From: Acanthornis magna
Lineage: Eukaryota > Chordata > Aves > Passeriformes > Acanthizidae
Direction: 5' to 3'
Length of the DNA: 64,000 bases
NCBI GenBank assembly: GCA_036785705.1
Contig: JAWUZG010001072.1
Location: 62,001-126,000 of the forward strand
The position numbers and the translations under genes are program-made. The notes beneath the pieces are model-generated. The model searched no databases. It saw only the letters and a list, made by a program, of their open reading frames with translations, and was not told the DNA's origin. This document shows, in pieces, positions 10,277 to 63,355 of this stretch. The stretch's first letter is position 1, and each line of letters begins with the position of its first letter.

Positions 10277-12235
10277 TGCCGCCAAAAATCTGGGTGTATA
10301 TAGTGAATATCCCCCCCCGTTATGGTGGCGGTGGTTTTGGGGTGACCCTGGGTTTGTGGGGTGTCTCTGGGCTCGGGGGACAAAGGGCACCCCAAAATCC
10401 CTTGGGAGAGGAGCAGGACCTTGGCCAGCCCCGAGTGTCAGGGTGATGCCGCCAAAAATCTGGGTGTATATAGTGAATATCCCCCCCCGTTATGGAGGTG
10501 GTGGTGGATTTGGGGTGTCCCTGGGCTCGGGGGACAAAGGGGACCCCAAAATCCCCCGGGAAAACAAGAGGACCTTGGCCAGCCCCGATTTGTGGTGATG
10601 CCGCTAAAATCTGGGTGTATATAGTGAATGTCCCCCCCGTTATGGAGGTGGTGGTGGATTTGGGGTGTCCTTGGCTCGGGGGACAAAGGGGACCCCAAAA
10701 TCCCTTGGGAGAGGAGCAGGACCTTGCCCAGCCCCGAGTCACGGTGATGCCACCAAAATGTGGATGTATTTAATAAAAATCCCCCCGTGGTGGTGGTTTT
10801 GGGGTGCAGGTGGTGGCTTTGGGGTGTCCATGGTTTTGTGGGGTGTCTCTGGGCTCGGGGGGCTCTGGGGACCCCGAAATCCCCCGGGAAAACAAGAGGA
10901 CCTTGGCCAGCCCCGAGTTACAGTGATGCCACCAAAACCTGGGTGTATATAGTGAATATCCCCCCGTTATGGTGGCCGTGGTTTTGGGGTGACCCTGGGT
11001 TTGTGGGGAGTCCCTGGGCTCGGGGGGCTCAGGGGACTCCGAAATCTCCCACAAGAACAACGGGACTTTGGCCAGCCCCGAGTCACGGTGATGCCACCAA
11101 AATGTGGATGTATTTAACAAAAATCCCCCCGTGGTGGTGGTTTTAGGGTGCAGGTGGTGGCTTTGGGGTGTCCATGGTTTTGTGGAGTGTCTCTGGGCTC
11201 GGGGGACAAAGGGGACCCCAAAATCCCTTGGGAGAGGAGCAGGACTTTGTCCAGCCCCGAGTAGCAGTGATGCCATCAAAAATCTGGGTGTATATAATAA
11301 AAATCCCCCCGTTGTAATGGTGGTGGTGGTTTTGAGGTGTCCTGGGCTCGGGGGACAAAGGGGACCCCAAAATCCCTTGGGAGAGGAGCAGGACTTTGGC
11401 CAGCCCCGAGTCGCGCTGATATCACCAAAATCTGGGTGTATATAGTGAATATCCCCCCGTTATGGTGGTGGTGGTGGATTTGGGGTGACCCTGGGTTTGT
11501 GGGGTGTCCCTGGGCTCGGGGGACAAAGGGGACCCCAAAATCCCCCGGGAAAACAAGAGGACTTTGGCGAGGCCCGAGTCATGGTGATGCCACCAAAATG
11601 TGGATGTATTTAATAAAAATCCCCCCGTGGTGGTGGTTTTGGGGTGCGGGTGGTGATTTTGGGGTGCAGGTGGTGTATTTGGGGTGTCTCTGGGTTTGGG
11701 GGGCGATGGGGACCCCGAAATCTGCCGGGAGACCAATGGGTCCTTGGCCAGCCCTGAGTCGCGGTGATGCCACCAAAATCTGGGTGTATACAATAAATAT
11801 CCCCCCGTTATGGTGGTGGTGGTGGTTTTGGGGTGCGGGTGGTGGTTTTGGGGTGTCCTGGGCTCAGGGGGAAAAGGGGACCCTAAAATCTCTGGAGAGA
11901 GGAGCAGGACCTTGGCCAGCCCCGAGCCACAGCGATGCCATAAAATGTGGATCTATTTAATAAAAATTCCCCCATTCTGCTGGTGACGGTAATTTTGGGG
12001 TGCGGGTGGGGGATTTGGGGTGTCCCTGGGTTTGGGGACGATGGGGACCCCAAAATCCCTCAGGACCGCAGCGGGACCTTGGCCAGCCCCGAGCCACAGC
12101 GATGCCATAAAAATGTGGATCCATTTAATAAAAATCCCCCCATTCTGCTGGTGACGGTAATTTTGGGGTGCGGGTGGGGGATTTGGGGTGTCCCTGGGTT
12201 TGGGGCCTGGGGGGGACCAATCCAGCGGCTCCGCT
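10240..12235 (+). repeat. Tandem array of the KCNJ9 gene end (stop codon plus 3'UTR)
   Basis: About 11 extra copies of a 148-182 bp unit follow the stop codon. Each begins near CTTGGCCAGCCCCGAG, the codons for LASPE, passes a GGTGATGCC.CCAAAA segment, then TGTATTTAATAAAAATCCCC or TGTATATAGTGAATATCC, then a GGTGGT-rich part. Unit starts lie at about 10428, 10577, 10728, 10904, 11071, 11251, 11399, 11563, 11745, 11916 and 12079. The array therefore multiplies the last codons, the stop region and the poly(A) signal. Confidence 0.9.
10772..12132 (+). promoter_or_regulatory. KCNJ9: Six AATAAA poly(A) signals spread over the 3' array
   Basis: AATAAA hexamers occur at 10772-10777, 11296-11301, 11612-11617, 11792-11797, 11959-11964 and 12127-12132, each at the same place in a repeat unit. 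Other units have lost the hexamer (AGTGAATA at about 10300 and 10470, AACAAA at about 11117). The KCNJ9 3'UTR could therefore end at several points between about 0.5 and 1.9 kb after the stop. Which one is used cannot be told from sequence. Confidence 0.6.
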
Positions 12236-12740
12236 GAAGAATTTGGGGTGAAATAGGAGTGGGCAGAGCCCCCTCACCCCCAATTCCTACAGGGGTGGCA
12301 GGCAGGGGTCAGTGCCAGCCCTTCAAGGACCCCCAGGGTGGGCAGGGTGTCCCCAAGGACATGGGGACACGGTGGGTAAGTGGGGGTCTCTCCAGGGACA
12401 TGCGGACACGGTGGGTGAGTGGGGGTCTCCCCAAGGACATGGGGACACGGTGGGTGAGTGGGGGTCTCCCCAAGGACATGGGACCCCCGGGGTGGGCGGG
12501 AGGTGTGTCTCCAAGGTTTGTAAGGACCCCCAGGGAGGGCGGTGGGGTCCCGCAAGGATCTGGGACCCTCAGGAGGGGGGAGGGTCTCCAAGGACATGGG
12601 GGCTCCCAGGATGGGCGAGGGGCACAGAGACCCCCGTCACTGTCGCCCCTTCCCCAATGTCCCCATGGGGCCCCCTTAATTTGGGCGGGGGGTGTGGTGC
12701 TGGGGGATGCGGAGCCGAGAGGAGCCGATTAGAGACGATT
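12236..12740. repeat. 39-bp minisatellite and short flanking sequence
   Basis: At about 12345-12500 a unit with CCAAGGACATGGGGACACGG and TGGGTGAGTGGGGGTCTC repeats about four times. It then degenerates into GGACCCCCAGG-type words to about 12600. The stretch 12610-12720 (CACTGTCGCCCCTTCC, CTTAATTTGGGCGG) looks unique but has no recognisable gene. Confidence 0.6.
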
Positions 12741-13205
12741 AGAGCCGAGCGGAGCCGAGCGGAGCAAACGGAACCGAGCGGGGCCGAAAGAGGCCGAACG
12801 GAACCGAAAGCGGCCGAAAGAAGACGAGCCGAAGACGAGCGGAGCCGAGCGGAGCCGAGCGAAGCCGAGAGGAGCCGAGGCGAGGCTGAGCTGTGACGAA
12901 AGGAGCCGAGCGCAGCCGAGCGGAGCCGAGAGGAGCCGAGCGGAGCCGAGGCGAGGCTGAGCTGTGACGAGCGGAACCGAGAGGAGCCGAACGACTCCGG
13001 GCGGAGCCGAGCCGAGGTATGGACGAGCCGAACGGAGCCGGAGAGTGACGAACGGGGCCGATTTGGGCCGAGCAGAACCGAACGCAGCCGAGCGGGGCCG
13101 AGCTGGGGCTGAGCGCCACCAGCGCCCCGCCCACCCTCTGACCCCGCCCACCATCTGACCCCGCCCACCATCTGACCCCGCCCACCCTCTGACCCCGCCC
13201 CCGGC
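12710..13205. repeat. GAGCCGAGCG array followed by CCCGCCCACCATCTGAC array
   Basis: From 12710 to about 13110 the sequence is a degenerate 10-bp tandem repeat of GGAGCCGAGC with A/C variants. From about 13120 to 13200 a 17-18 bp unit (TGACCCCGCCCACCATC) repeats about five times; each unit carries a CCCGCCC Sp1-like box. No coding signal was seen. Confidence 0.75.
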
Positions 13206-13299
13206 CCGTCGCGCTTGGGGGGTCTGGGGCACGGGGGCTGCCGCCCCCCAAAAAACAGAGACATGTGGGGCCACACGACTCCCACAGCCCCCCCGAGCT

Positions 13300-14712
13300 G
13301 CCACAGGCGTGTCCTGTGTGTGCACACGCGTGTTCTGGGCTGCACAAGCGTGTTCTGTGTTGCACACGCGTGTTCTGTATTGCACACGCGTGTCCTGTGT
13401 TGCACACGCGTGTTCTGTGTGTGCACACACGTGTGTTCTGAGTTGCACACGTGTGTCCTGTGTGTGCACACGCGTGTTCTGAGTTGCACACGCGTGTCCT
13501 GTGTTGCACACGTGTGTTCTGTGTGTGCACACACGCGTGTTCTGAGTTGCACACGTGTGTTCTGTGTCGCACACGTGTGTCCTGTATGTGCACACGCGTG
13601 TTCTGCGTTGCACACGCGTGTCGCCCCCCCTGCCGTGTCCTGTGTTGCACACGCGTGTCCTGTGCTTCACTCGCATGTTCTGCGTCACACATGCGTGTTC
13701 TGTATCGCACACGCGTGTCCTGTGTTGCACACGCGTGTTCTGTGTTGCACACGCGTGTTCTGTATTGCACACGCGTGTTCTGTGTGTGCACACGTGTGTT
13801 CTGTGTTGCACACGCGTGTTCTGTGTTGCACACGCGTGTCCTGTGTGTGCACAGGCGTGTCCTGTGCTGCACACGCGTGTTCTGTATTGCACACGCGTGT
13901 TCTGTGTGTGCACACGCATGTTCTGTATTGCACACGCGTGTCCTGTGTGTGCACACGTGTGTTCTGTGTTGCACACGCGTGTTCTGTGTTGCACACGTGT
14001 GTTCTGTGTTGCACACGCGTGTTCTGCGTTGCACACGCGTGTCACCCCCCTGCCGTGTCCTGTGTGTGCACACGCGTGTTTCTGTGTGCACAGGCGTGTC
14101 CTGTGTGTGCACACGCGTGTCCTGTGCTTCACACGCATGTTCTGCGTCACACATGCGTGTTCTGTATCGCACACGCGTGTCCTGTGTTGCACACGCGTGT
14201 TTTGGGTTGCACACGCGTGTCCTGTGGTGCACACGCGTGTCCTGTGTGTGCACACGCGTGTCCTGTGTTGCACACGCGTGTTCTGTGTGTGCACACGCGT
14301 GTCCTGTGTTGCACACGCGTGTCCTGTGTTGCACACGCATGTTCTGTGTTGCACACGTGTGTTCTGTGTTGCACACGCGTGTTCTGTGTGTGCACACGTG
14401 TGTCCTGTGTTGCACACGCGTGTCCTGTGTTGCACACGCGTGTCCTGTGTTGCACACGCATGTTCTGTGTTGCACACGTGTGTTCTGTGTTGCACACGCG
14501 TGTTCTGTGTGTGCACACGTGTGTCCTGTGTTGCACACGCGTGTCCTGTGTGTGCACACGCGTGTCCTGTGTTGCACACGCGTGTCCTGTGTTGCACACG
14601 CGTGTCCTGTGTTGCACACGTGTGTTCTGGGTTGCACACGCGTGTCCTGTGTGCACAGGCGTGTTGTGTGTGTTGCACACGTGTGTTCTGGGTTGCACAC
14701 GCGTGTCGCCCC
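13300..14712. repeat. GCACACGCGTGT array, unit about 20-22 bp
   Basis: About 65 units of TTGCACACGCGTGTCCTGTG or the TTCTGTG variant, some with a TGTGTGCACAC insertion, are interrupted by CCCCCCTGCCGTGTCC at about 13625 and 14045. The core ACACGCGTGT is self-complementary and alternates purine with pyrimidine. Long open frames on both strands (cysteine/histidine/valine-rich) only reflect the unit length and lack of stops. Confidence 0.9.
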
Positions 14713-14790
14713 CCCGCCGTGTCCCCGTGTCCCCCCGGCTGTCACATTCCTGCCGCCCACGGGCAGCAGCTGCGCGGGGCGGGGGGCGGC
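14713..14790. other. Short unique island between arrays
   Basis: This non-repetitive stretch contains GGCTGTCACATTCCTGCCG and CAGCAGCTGCG. It has no open frame of recognisable family. It may be a remnant of the ancestral intergenic sequence or a regulatory element; an E-box-like CAGCTG is present. Confidence 0.3.
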
Positions 14791-15350
14791 GGGGCACGGG
14801 CAGGGGACTGGGGGGGACTGGGAGGGACTGGGAGCGACTGGGGGAACAGGGGAAGGGGGGGAGTGGAGGGACTGGGGGGGACTGGGAGGGACTGGGGGCG
14901 ACTGGGAGGGGGCTGGGGGGGAGTGGAGGGACTGGGGGGGACTGGGAGGGACTGGGGGGGACTGGGGAAGGGGGGGAGTGGAGGGACTCGGGGGATTGGG
15001 AGGACTGGGGTGAGTGGGAGGACTGGGAGGGACTGGGAGCACTGGGGGGCACTGGGGGGACTGGAGTGAGTGGGAGTAGTGGGAGGACTGGAAGGAGTGG
15101 GGGGGACTGGGGAGTACTGGGGGTATTGGGATGGACTGGGACGACATGGGAGACTGGGATGGACTGGGGAGGACTGGAGGGACTGGGACGGGATGGCTGG
15201 AAGGTCTGGCTGAACTGGGAGCGACTGGGGGGGCTTGGGGGACTGCGAGGACTGGAGGGGTCCGAGGGGTGGGGGGGACTGGGCGGACTGGGGGGGGACT
15301 GGGAGGATTGGGGAGGACTGGGAGGGGCTGTGGGAAGGGGGGAGTGGGGG
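14791..15350. repeat. GGGACTGGGA 10-bp G-rich array
   Basis: The 10-bp word GGGACTGGGA and its G-extended variants (GACTGGGGGG) repeat for about 560 bases. Closely spaced runs of three or more G on the plus strand make G-quadruplex formation likely. No gene was seen. Confidence 0.85.
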
Positions 15351-15435
15351 GGGCGTGGGCCGGTCCCCGGGTCCCCCGTGGGGACAGTCCCGGCACGTGG
15401 CCCCGGTCCCGCGTCATCGGTGTTTGTTCAGCTTG
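15351..15435. other. Unique island with CACGTG, CRE-like and FOX-like words
   Basis: The unique sequence between two arrays contains GGCACGTGGCC (E-box), CGCGTCATCGG (CRE-like) and GTGTTTGTTCAG (forkhead-like). No coding assignment was possible. It may be a surviving regulatory element between KCNJ9 and ATP1A2. Confidence 0.3.
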
Positions 15436-16200
15436 GGGGGCAGCGGGGGGGGACAGCGGGGGGGACAGCGGGGGACGGGGGGACATTGGGGGGACAGCGG
15501 GGGACGGGGGGACAGCGAGGGGACAGTGGGGGATGGGGGGACATGGGGGGACAGCGGGGGGACAACGGGGGGACAGCGAGGGGACAGTGGGGGATGGGGG
15601 AACATGGGGGGACAACGGGGGGGGCAAGGGGGGACAGCGGGGGGACAACGGGGGGACATTGGGGGGACAGTGGAGGATGGGGGGACATTGGGGGGACAGC
15701 GGGGAATAGGGGGACATTGGGGGGACATTGGGGGGACAGTGGAGGATGGGGGGACATTGGGGGGACAGCGGGGGACATTGGGGGGACAGCGGGGAATAGG
15801 GGGACATGGGGGGACAGCGGGGGGACAGTGGGGGATGGGGGGACAGCGGGGGACAACGGGGGGGACAAGGGGGACAGCGGGGGGACAACGGGGGGACAAG
15901 GGGGACAGCGGGGGATGGGGGGACAGCGGGGGACGGGGGGACATTGGGGGGACAGCGGGGGACAGCTGGGGAGCAGTGCGGGGACAGAAGGGGAACAATG
16001 GACAGAGGGGGACAACGAAGGGGAGGGGGGACAGCGGGGGGACAGTGGGGGACGGGGGGGACAGGGGCGACAAGGTGGGCGCAAGGGGGGGACAGAGTGG
16101 GACAGAGGGGGACAGAGGGGGGCAGAGGGGGGACAAGGAGGGACAGTGGAGGGACGAGGGGGATGAAAGGGGACAGTGGGGGACAAAGGGGTGGCACGAC
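15436..16200. repeat. GGGGGACA(G/T) array
   Basis: The unit is roughly 14 bp (GGGGGACAGCGGGG), alternating with GGGGATGGGGGGACATTG words. The plus strand is almost free of C, so strand asymmetry is strong. Open frames of several hundred codons on both strands are composition artefacts. Confidence 0.85.
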
Positions 16201-17285
16201 CAGGCTAACTGGCCATGGCTGGGATGGACTGGAGGCACTGGGGGAACTGGGACAGACAAGCGCTGGGAGAACTGGGATGAACTGGGCGGACTGGGATGGG
16301 CTGGGGGGGACTATGACAGACAGGCACTGGGAGAACTGGGATGTACTGGGACAGGCTGGGGGCACTGCAAGGACTGGGAGACTGGGACAGACAGACTGGA
16401 AAGACTGGGAGAGACTGGGATGGACCGGGAACACTGGGAGGACTGGGACAGACAGGCACTGGGAGTACTGGGAGTACTGGGAGGGACTGGGATGGACTGG
16501 GATGGACTGGAGGCACTGGAATGGACTGGAACATACTGGGGGCACTGAGGGGACTGGAGGGACTGGGACAGACTGGGGGCACTGGGATGGTCTGGAGGGA
16601 CTGGGATGAGCCCGGGGGACTGGAATGGACTGGGGGCACTGGGAGGAATAGCACAGACTGGGGAAACTGGGGGGCAATGGGACAGACTGGGGGGACTGGA
16701 ACGTGCTGGGGAAGATGGGCAGACTGGGCAGTACTGGGACAGACTGGGGGGGGCACTGGGGCAGACTGGGAGGTACTGGGGGTGGAGGTCTGGACTGAGG
16801 GGACTGGTCCAGACTGGGGGGTCTGGTCCGGACTGGGGAGACAGGTCTGGACTGGGGGGGACTGGTCCAGACTGGGGGGACTGGTCCAGACTGGGGGAAC
16901 TGGTCCGGACTGGAGGGACTGGTCCGGACTGGAGGGACTGGTCCGGACTGGAGGGAATGGTCCAGACTGGGGGAACTGGTCCAGACTGGGGGAACTGGTC
17001 TGGACTGGGGGGACTGGTCTGGACCGAGGGGGGACTGGTCCAGACTGGGGGGACTGGTCCAGACTGGGGGAACTGGTCTGGACTGGGGGGACTGGTCTGG
17101 ACCGGGGGGGGACTGGTCTGGACCGGGGGGGGGGGGGACTGGTCCAGACTGGGGAGACTGGGCTGGACCGTGGGGGGGACTGAGCTGCACTGGGAGGACT
17201 GGTCTGGACTGGGGGAACTGGTCCGAACTGGGGGGACTGGTCCAGACTGGGGGGACTGAGCTGCACTGGGCGTGCAGGGCGTGCC
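16201..17285. repeat. ACTGGGA / GGACTGGTCC array
   Basis: From 16201 to about 16790 the words GGACTGGGA and GACAGACTGGG alternate. From about 16795 to 17280 a regular 20-bp unit, GGGGGGACTGGTCCAGACTG and variants, repeats about 22 times. No coding content. Confidence 0.85.
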
Positions 17286-17371
17286 GGGGTCCATACTGGG
17301 GCGATACTGGGCGGCACTGGGAGGGCGCGGCCGGCGCAGGGGAGCGGAGCCGCGGGCTGGGGGAGCCGATA

Positions 17372-17425
17372 ACTGGTGTCACTGGTGTCACTGGTGTCAC
17401 TGGTGTCACTGGTGTCACTGGTGCG
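17372..17425. repeat. Perfect 9-bp tandem repeat ACTGGTGTC x5 plus one variant
   Basis: Five identical ACTGGTGTC units are followed by ACTGGTGCG. The array is short and sits inside an otherwise fairly unique GC-rich island (17290-17510). Confidence 0.95.
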
Positions 17426-17439
17426 GGGCCCCAGGGCTG

Positions 17440-17510
17440 CCCCCCCCGCCCTTGAGCTGCCCTTGGCGGTTGCCATGGAGATAAAGCCGGGGCGGGGGGG
17501 GGGTACTGGG
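17440..17510. promoter_or_regulatory. Unique island with an RFX X-box-like motif
   Basis: GTTGCCATGGAGATA at 17469-17483 resembles the X-box bound by RFX factors (half-site GTTGCC, spacing, then a GGAGAC-like half). It sits in unique GC-rich sequence that otherwise interrupts kilobases of minisatellite, 2.2 kb upstream of ATP1A2. An ATG inside the motif opens only a short frame (MEIKPG...), which I do not consider a gene. Confidence 0.4.
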
Positions 17511-17569
17511 AGGGGACCTTGGCGCAGCACTGGGGACACTGGGGGGGGAGATGGGGGGGCACAGCCGGA

Positions 17570-18135
17570 GTTCGGGAATAACCGGAATTCGGGAATTCAG
17601 GAATAACCGGAATTCGGGAATTCAGGAATAACCGGAATTCGGGAATAACTGGAACTGGGGAATGACTGGAATTCGGGAATTCAGGAATAACCGGAATTCG
17701 GGAATTCAGGAATAACCAGAATTCGGGAATACAGGAATTCGGGAATTCGGGAATTCGGGAATTCAGGAATAACCGAAATTCGGAAATAAATGGAATTCGG
17801 GAATAACGAATTCGGGAATAAGTGGAATTGGGGAATAACTTCGATTTGGGAATTCGGGAATAACCAGAATTCGGGAATAACTGGAATTCGGGAATAACTG
17901 GAATTCAGAATAACTGAAATTCAGGAACAACTTCAGTTTGGGGAATTCGGGAATAACCGAATTCAGAATACTGGAATTCAGGAATAACTGAAATTCAGGA
18001 ATAACTTCAATTTGGGAATTCGGGAATAACCAGAATTTGGGAATAACCGGAATTCGGGAATAAGGGGAATTCAGGAATAACCACAGCCCGGGAATAACTG
18101 GAGACCGGAACAACCCGACACCGGGAACAACCGGA
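17570..18135. repeat. GGAATTCGGGAATAACC array (many EcoRI sites)
   Basis: Units of about 17-26 bp combine GGAATTCGGGAAT and CAGGAATAACC. GAATTC occurs dozens of times. The array is more AT-rich than its neighbours. Nothing coding. Confidence 0.9.
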
Positions 18136-19185
18136 GTTCGGGAATGAACAGCTCCAGGGAACAACCGGAGTTCGGGAATGAACAGGTCCAGGGAACAACC
18201 GGACACCGGGAACAGCCGCGTCCCCTGGAGCAGCTGCCATGGGCACAGTCAGATCTGGGAACAGGCGGATCCAGGGAACAGCCGGAGCCCGGGAACAGTC
18301 AGACCCCGGGAACAAACGTGTTCCCGGGATCAGCCTCTGTGGGCACAGCTGGATCCCGGGAACAGTCGGACATAGCCACAGTCGGTCCCCGGGAACAGCT
18401 GGATCCCGGAACAGCTGGATCCCAGGAGCAGTCAGACCCTGGGAATAGCTGGATCCCGGAACAGTCAGTGCCTGGGCACAACTGATCCCTGGGGACAGTC
18501 ACAACGTGGGGACAGTCAGACCCTGGGGACAGTCAGACCCTGGGGACAGTCACAACGTGGGGACAGTCAGACCCTGGGGACAGTCAGACCCTGGGGACAG
18601 TCGGATCCTGGGATAACCGTGTCCCCAGGTACAGCCGGTCCTGGGGCACCGTTGATCCCTCAGGGACAGTCGATTCCCAGGCACAGCCCTTCCCAAGGAA
18701 CTCTCAATTCCCAAGGAACACTTGATTCCCAGGGAACACATCGATTCCCAAGGAACAGTCGATTCCCAAAGAACACTCATTTCCCGAGGAACACTCGATT
18801 CCCAGGGAACACTCGATTCCCGGCACAGCCGTTCCCTGGGAACAGTCGGATCCTGGCACAGTCGGATCCTGGCACAGTCGGACCCCCAGGCCACCATCGA
18901 TCCCCTGGGAACAGGCGATCCCTGGGAACAGGCGATCCCTGGGAACAGTTGGGTCCTGGCACAGTCGGATCCTGGCACAGCCGATCCCTGGGAACAGCCG
19001 ATCCCTGGGAACGGTCGAGTCCTGGCACAGCCGATCCCTGGGCACAGTCGGATCCTGGCACAGTCGGACCCCCAGGCCACCATCGATCCCCTGGGAACAG
19101 CCGATCCCTGGGAACAGCCGATCCCTGGGAACAGTCGGGTCCTGGCACAGCACCCCTGGCACAGCACCCCTGGCACAGCCCCCCG
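18136..19185. repeat. GGGAACAGTCGGATCC / GGGGACAGTCAGACC family
   Basis: Several related arrays follow one another: GGGAACAACCGGA words (18110-18210), GGAACAGTCAGACCCC (18240-18480), GGGGACAGTCAGACCCT (18490-18600), TTCCCAAGGAACA (18680-18800) and CTGGGAACAGCCGATCC with CTGGCACAGTCGG (18830-19160). A block at 18855-18960 recurs at 19045-19140. No genes. Confidence 0.8.
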
Positions 19186-19199
19186 CCGTTCACCCCCCC

Positions 19200-19702
19200 T
19201 TGCCCCCCCCGTGCCCCCCAACTCTCGGCCGTTCCCGCGCTAATTTTAGCCCCGGCCGCGTTCCGGGCCCTTCCCGGTGCCAGCGGGGTCAGACTGGAGC
19301 ACTGGGCACGCACCAGTCTGGGGATCCCCCCCCACCCCAAAACCCCCCCCGGGGTCACCCCCTGCTCCGGCGGGGGGGGGCAGGGAGTGTCCGAACAGCC
19401 GCTCAGCCCCCACCCCCCCCCCCCAAAAATGAGCCGCCCCCCCTTACAGCTGCGCCGTGGGGGGTCCGGACGCGGGGGTCCCCCGGATTTGGGGGGGTCA
19501 GGAGGGGGTCACCCCCTCCCCCCGCACACCTGCGTTCCCAGCGCCCCCCTGGGACCCCCCAGCCGCCCGGGCCGGGGTTGGGGGCGGGGGGCGGGCTGGG
19601 GGCGGGGGGGGCCGGCCCGGGCGGGCTCGCTGGGGTTTTTCTCGGCGCTGTCGCCGCCCCCCCCCCAAAGTGTCCCGGGCTGGGAACGGCGACGGCAGCG
19701 CC
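19200..19702 (+). promoter_or_regulatory. ATP1A2: Probable ATP1A2 promoter and 5'UTR
   Basis: This is the first substantial unique stretch after 7 kb of arrays and leads into the ATP1A2 ATG at 19703. It is CpG-rich, with GC-box-like GGGGGCGGGGG words at about 19575-19610. It includes CGCTAATTTTAGCCCC at about 19240, the only AT-rich element, and TTTTTCTCGGCGCTGTCGCC just upstream of the start. No TATA box is evident. Confidence 0.5.
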
Positions 19703-62341
<42,639 letters not shown>

Positions 62342-63355
62342 GTGAGGGACCCTAAATGACCCTAAATGACCCTAAATGGACCCTAAACTGACCCTAAATG
62401 ATCCTAAACTGACTCTAAACTGATCCTAAATGACCCTAAACTGACCCTAAACTGACCCTAAATGACCCTAAATGACCCTGAATGACCCTAAACTGACCCT
62501 AAACTGACCTTAAACTGACCCTAAACTGACCCTAAACTGACCCTAAACTGACCCTAAACTGACCCTAAATGGCCCTAAATGACCCTAAACTGACCCTAAA
62601 CTGACCCTAAACTGACCCTAAACTGACCCTAAATGGCCCTAAATGACCCTAAACTGACCCTAAACTGACCCTAAATGGCCCTAAATGACCCTAAACTGAC
62701 CCTAAACTGACCCTAAACTGACCCTAAACTGACCCTAAATGGCCCTAAATGACCCTAAACTGACCCTAAACTGACCCTAAACTGACCCTAAACTGACCCT
62801 AAATGGCCCTAAATGACCCTAAACTGACCCTAAACTGACCCTAAATGGCCCTAAATGACCCTAAACTGACCCTAAACTGACCCTAAACTGACCCTAAACT
62901 GACCCTAAATGGCCCTAAATGACCCTAAACTGACCCTAAACTGATCCTAAGCTGACCCTAAATGACCCTGCACTGACCTTAAACTGATCCTAAAACTGAC
63001 CTTTAACTGACCCTAAATGACCCTAAACTGACTCTAAACTGACCCCAAACTGACCCTACACTGACCTTAAACTGACCCTACACTGACCCTAAACTGACCC
63101 TACACTGACCCTACACTGACCCTAAACTGACCCAAAATGACCATAAACTGACCTTAAACTGACCCTAAATGACCCTAAACTGACCCTAAATGACCCTAAA
63201 TGACCCTAAACTGACCCTAAACTGACCCTACACAATCCTACACTGACCCTAAATGACCTTAAACTGACCCTAAACTGACCATAAACTGACCCTGAATGGA
63301 CCCTAAATGACCCTACACTGACCCTACACTGACCCCAAACTGACCCTAAACATTA
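62342..63355. repeat. ACCCTAAACTG array (intron 19)
   Basis: The unit is 11 bp, ACCCTAAACTG, with ACCCTAAATG and ACCCTAAATGGCCCTAAATG variants. A block of about 130 bp (62560-62690) recurs at least twice. It contains CCCTAA words but the register is broken by CTGA, so it is not a telomeric array. Confidence 0.95.

Noticed and set aside
12739..17562. A 1607-codon minus-strand open frame, and a 983-codon plus-strand frame at 13215-16166
   Set aside because: Both run straight through tandem arrays with unit compositions lacking stops. The amino acid content is Pro/Ser or Cys/His/Val repeats that change exactly at array borders. No domain was seen.
17475..17570. A short coding exon starting MEIKPG at the X-box-like motif
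   Set aside because: The ATG is part of the motif, the frame continues into repeats and no family resemblance was seen.
62342..63355. An interstitial telomere
   Set aside because: The unit is 11 bp (ACCCTAAACTG) and the vertebrate CCCTAA hexamer is never consecutive.
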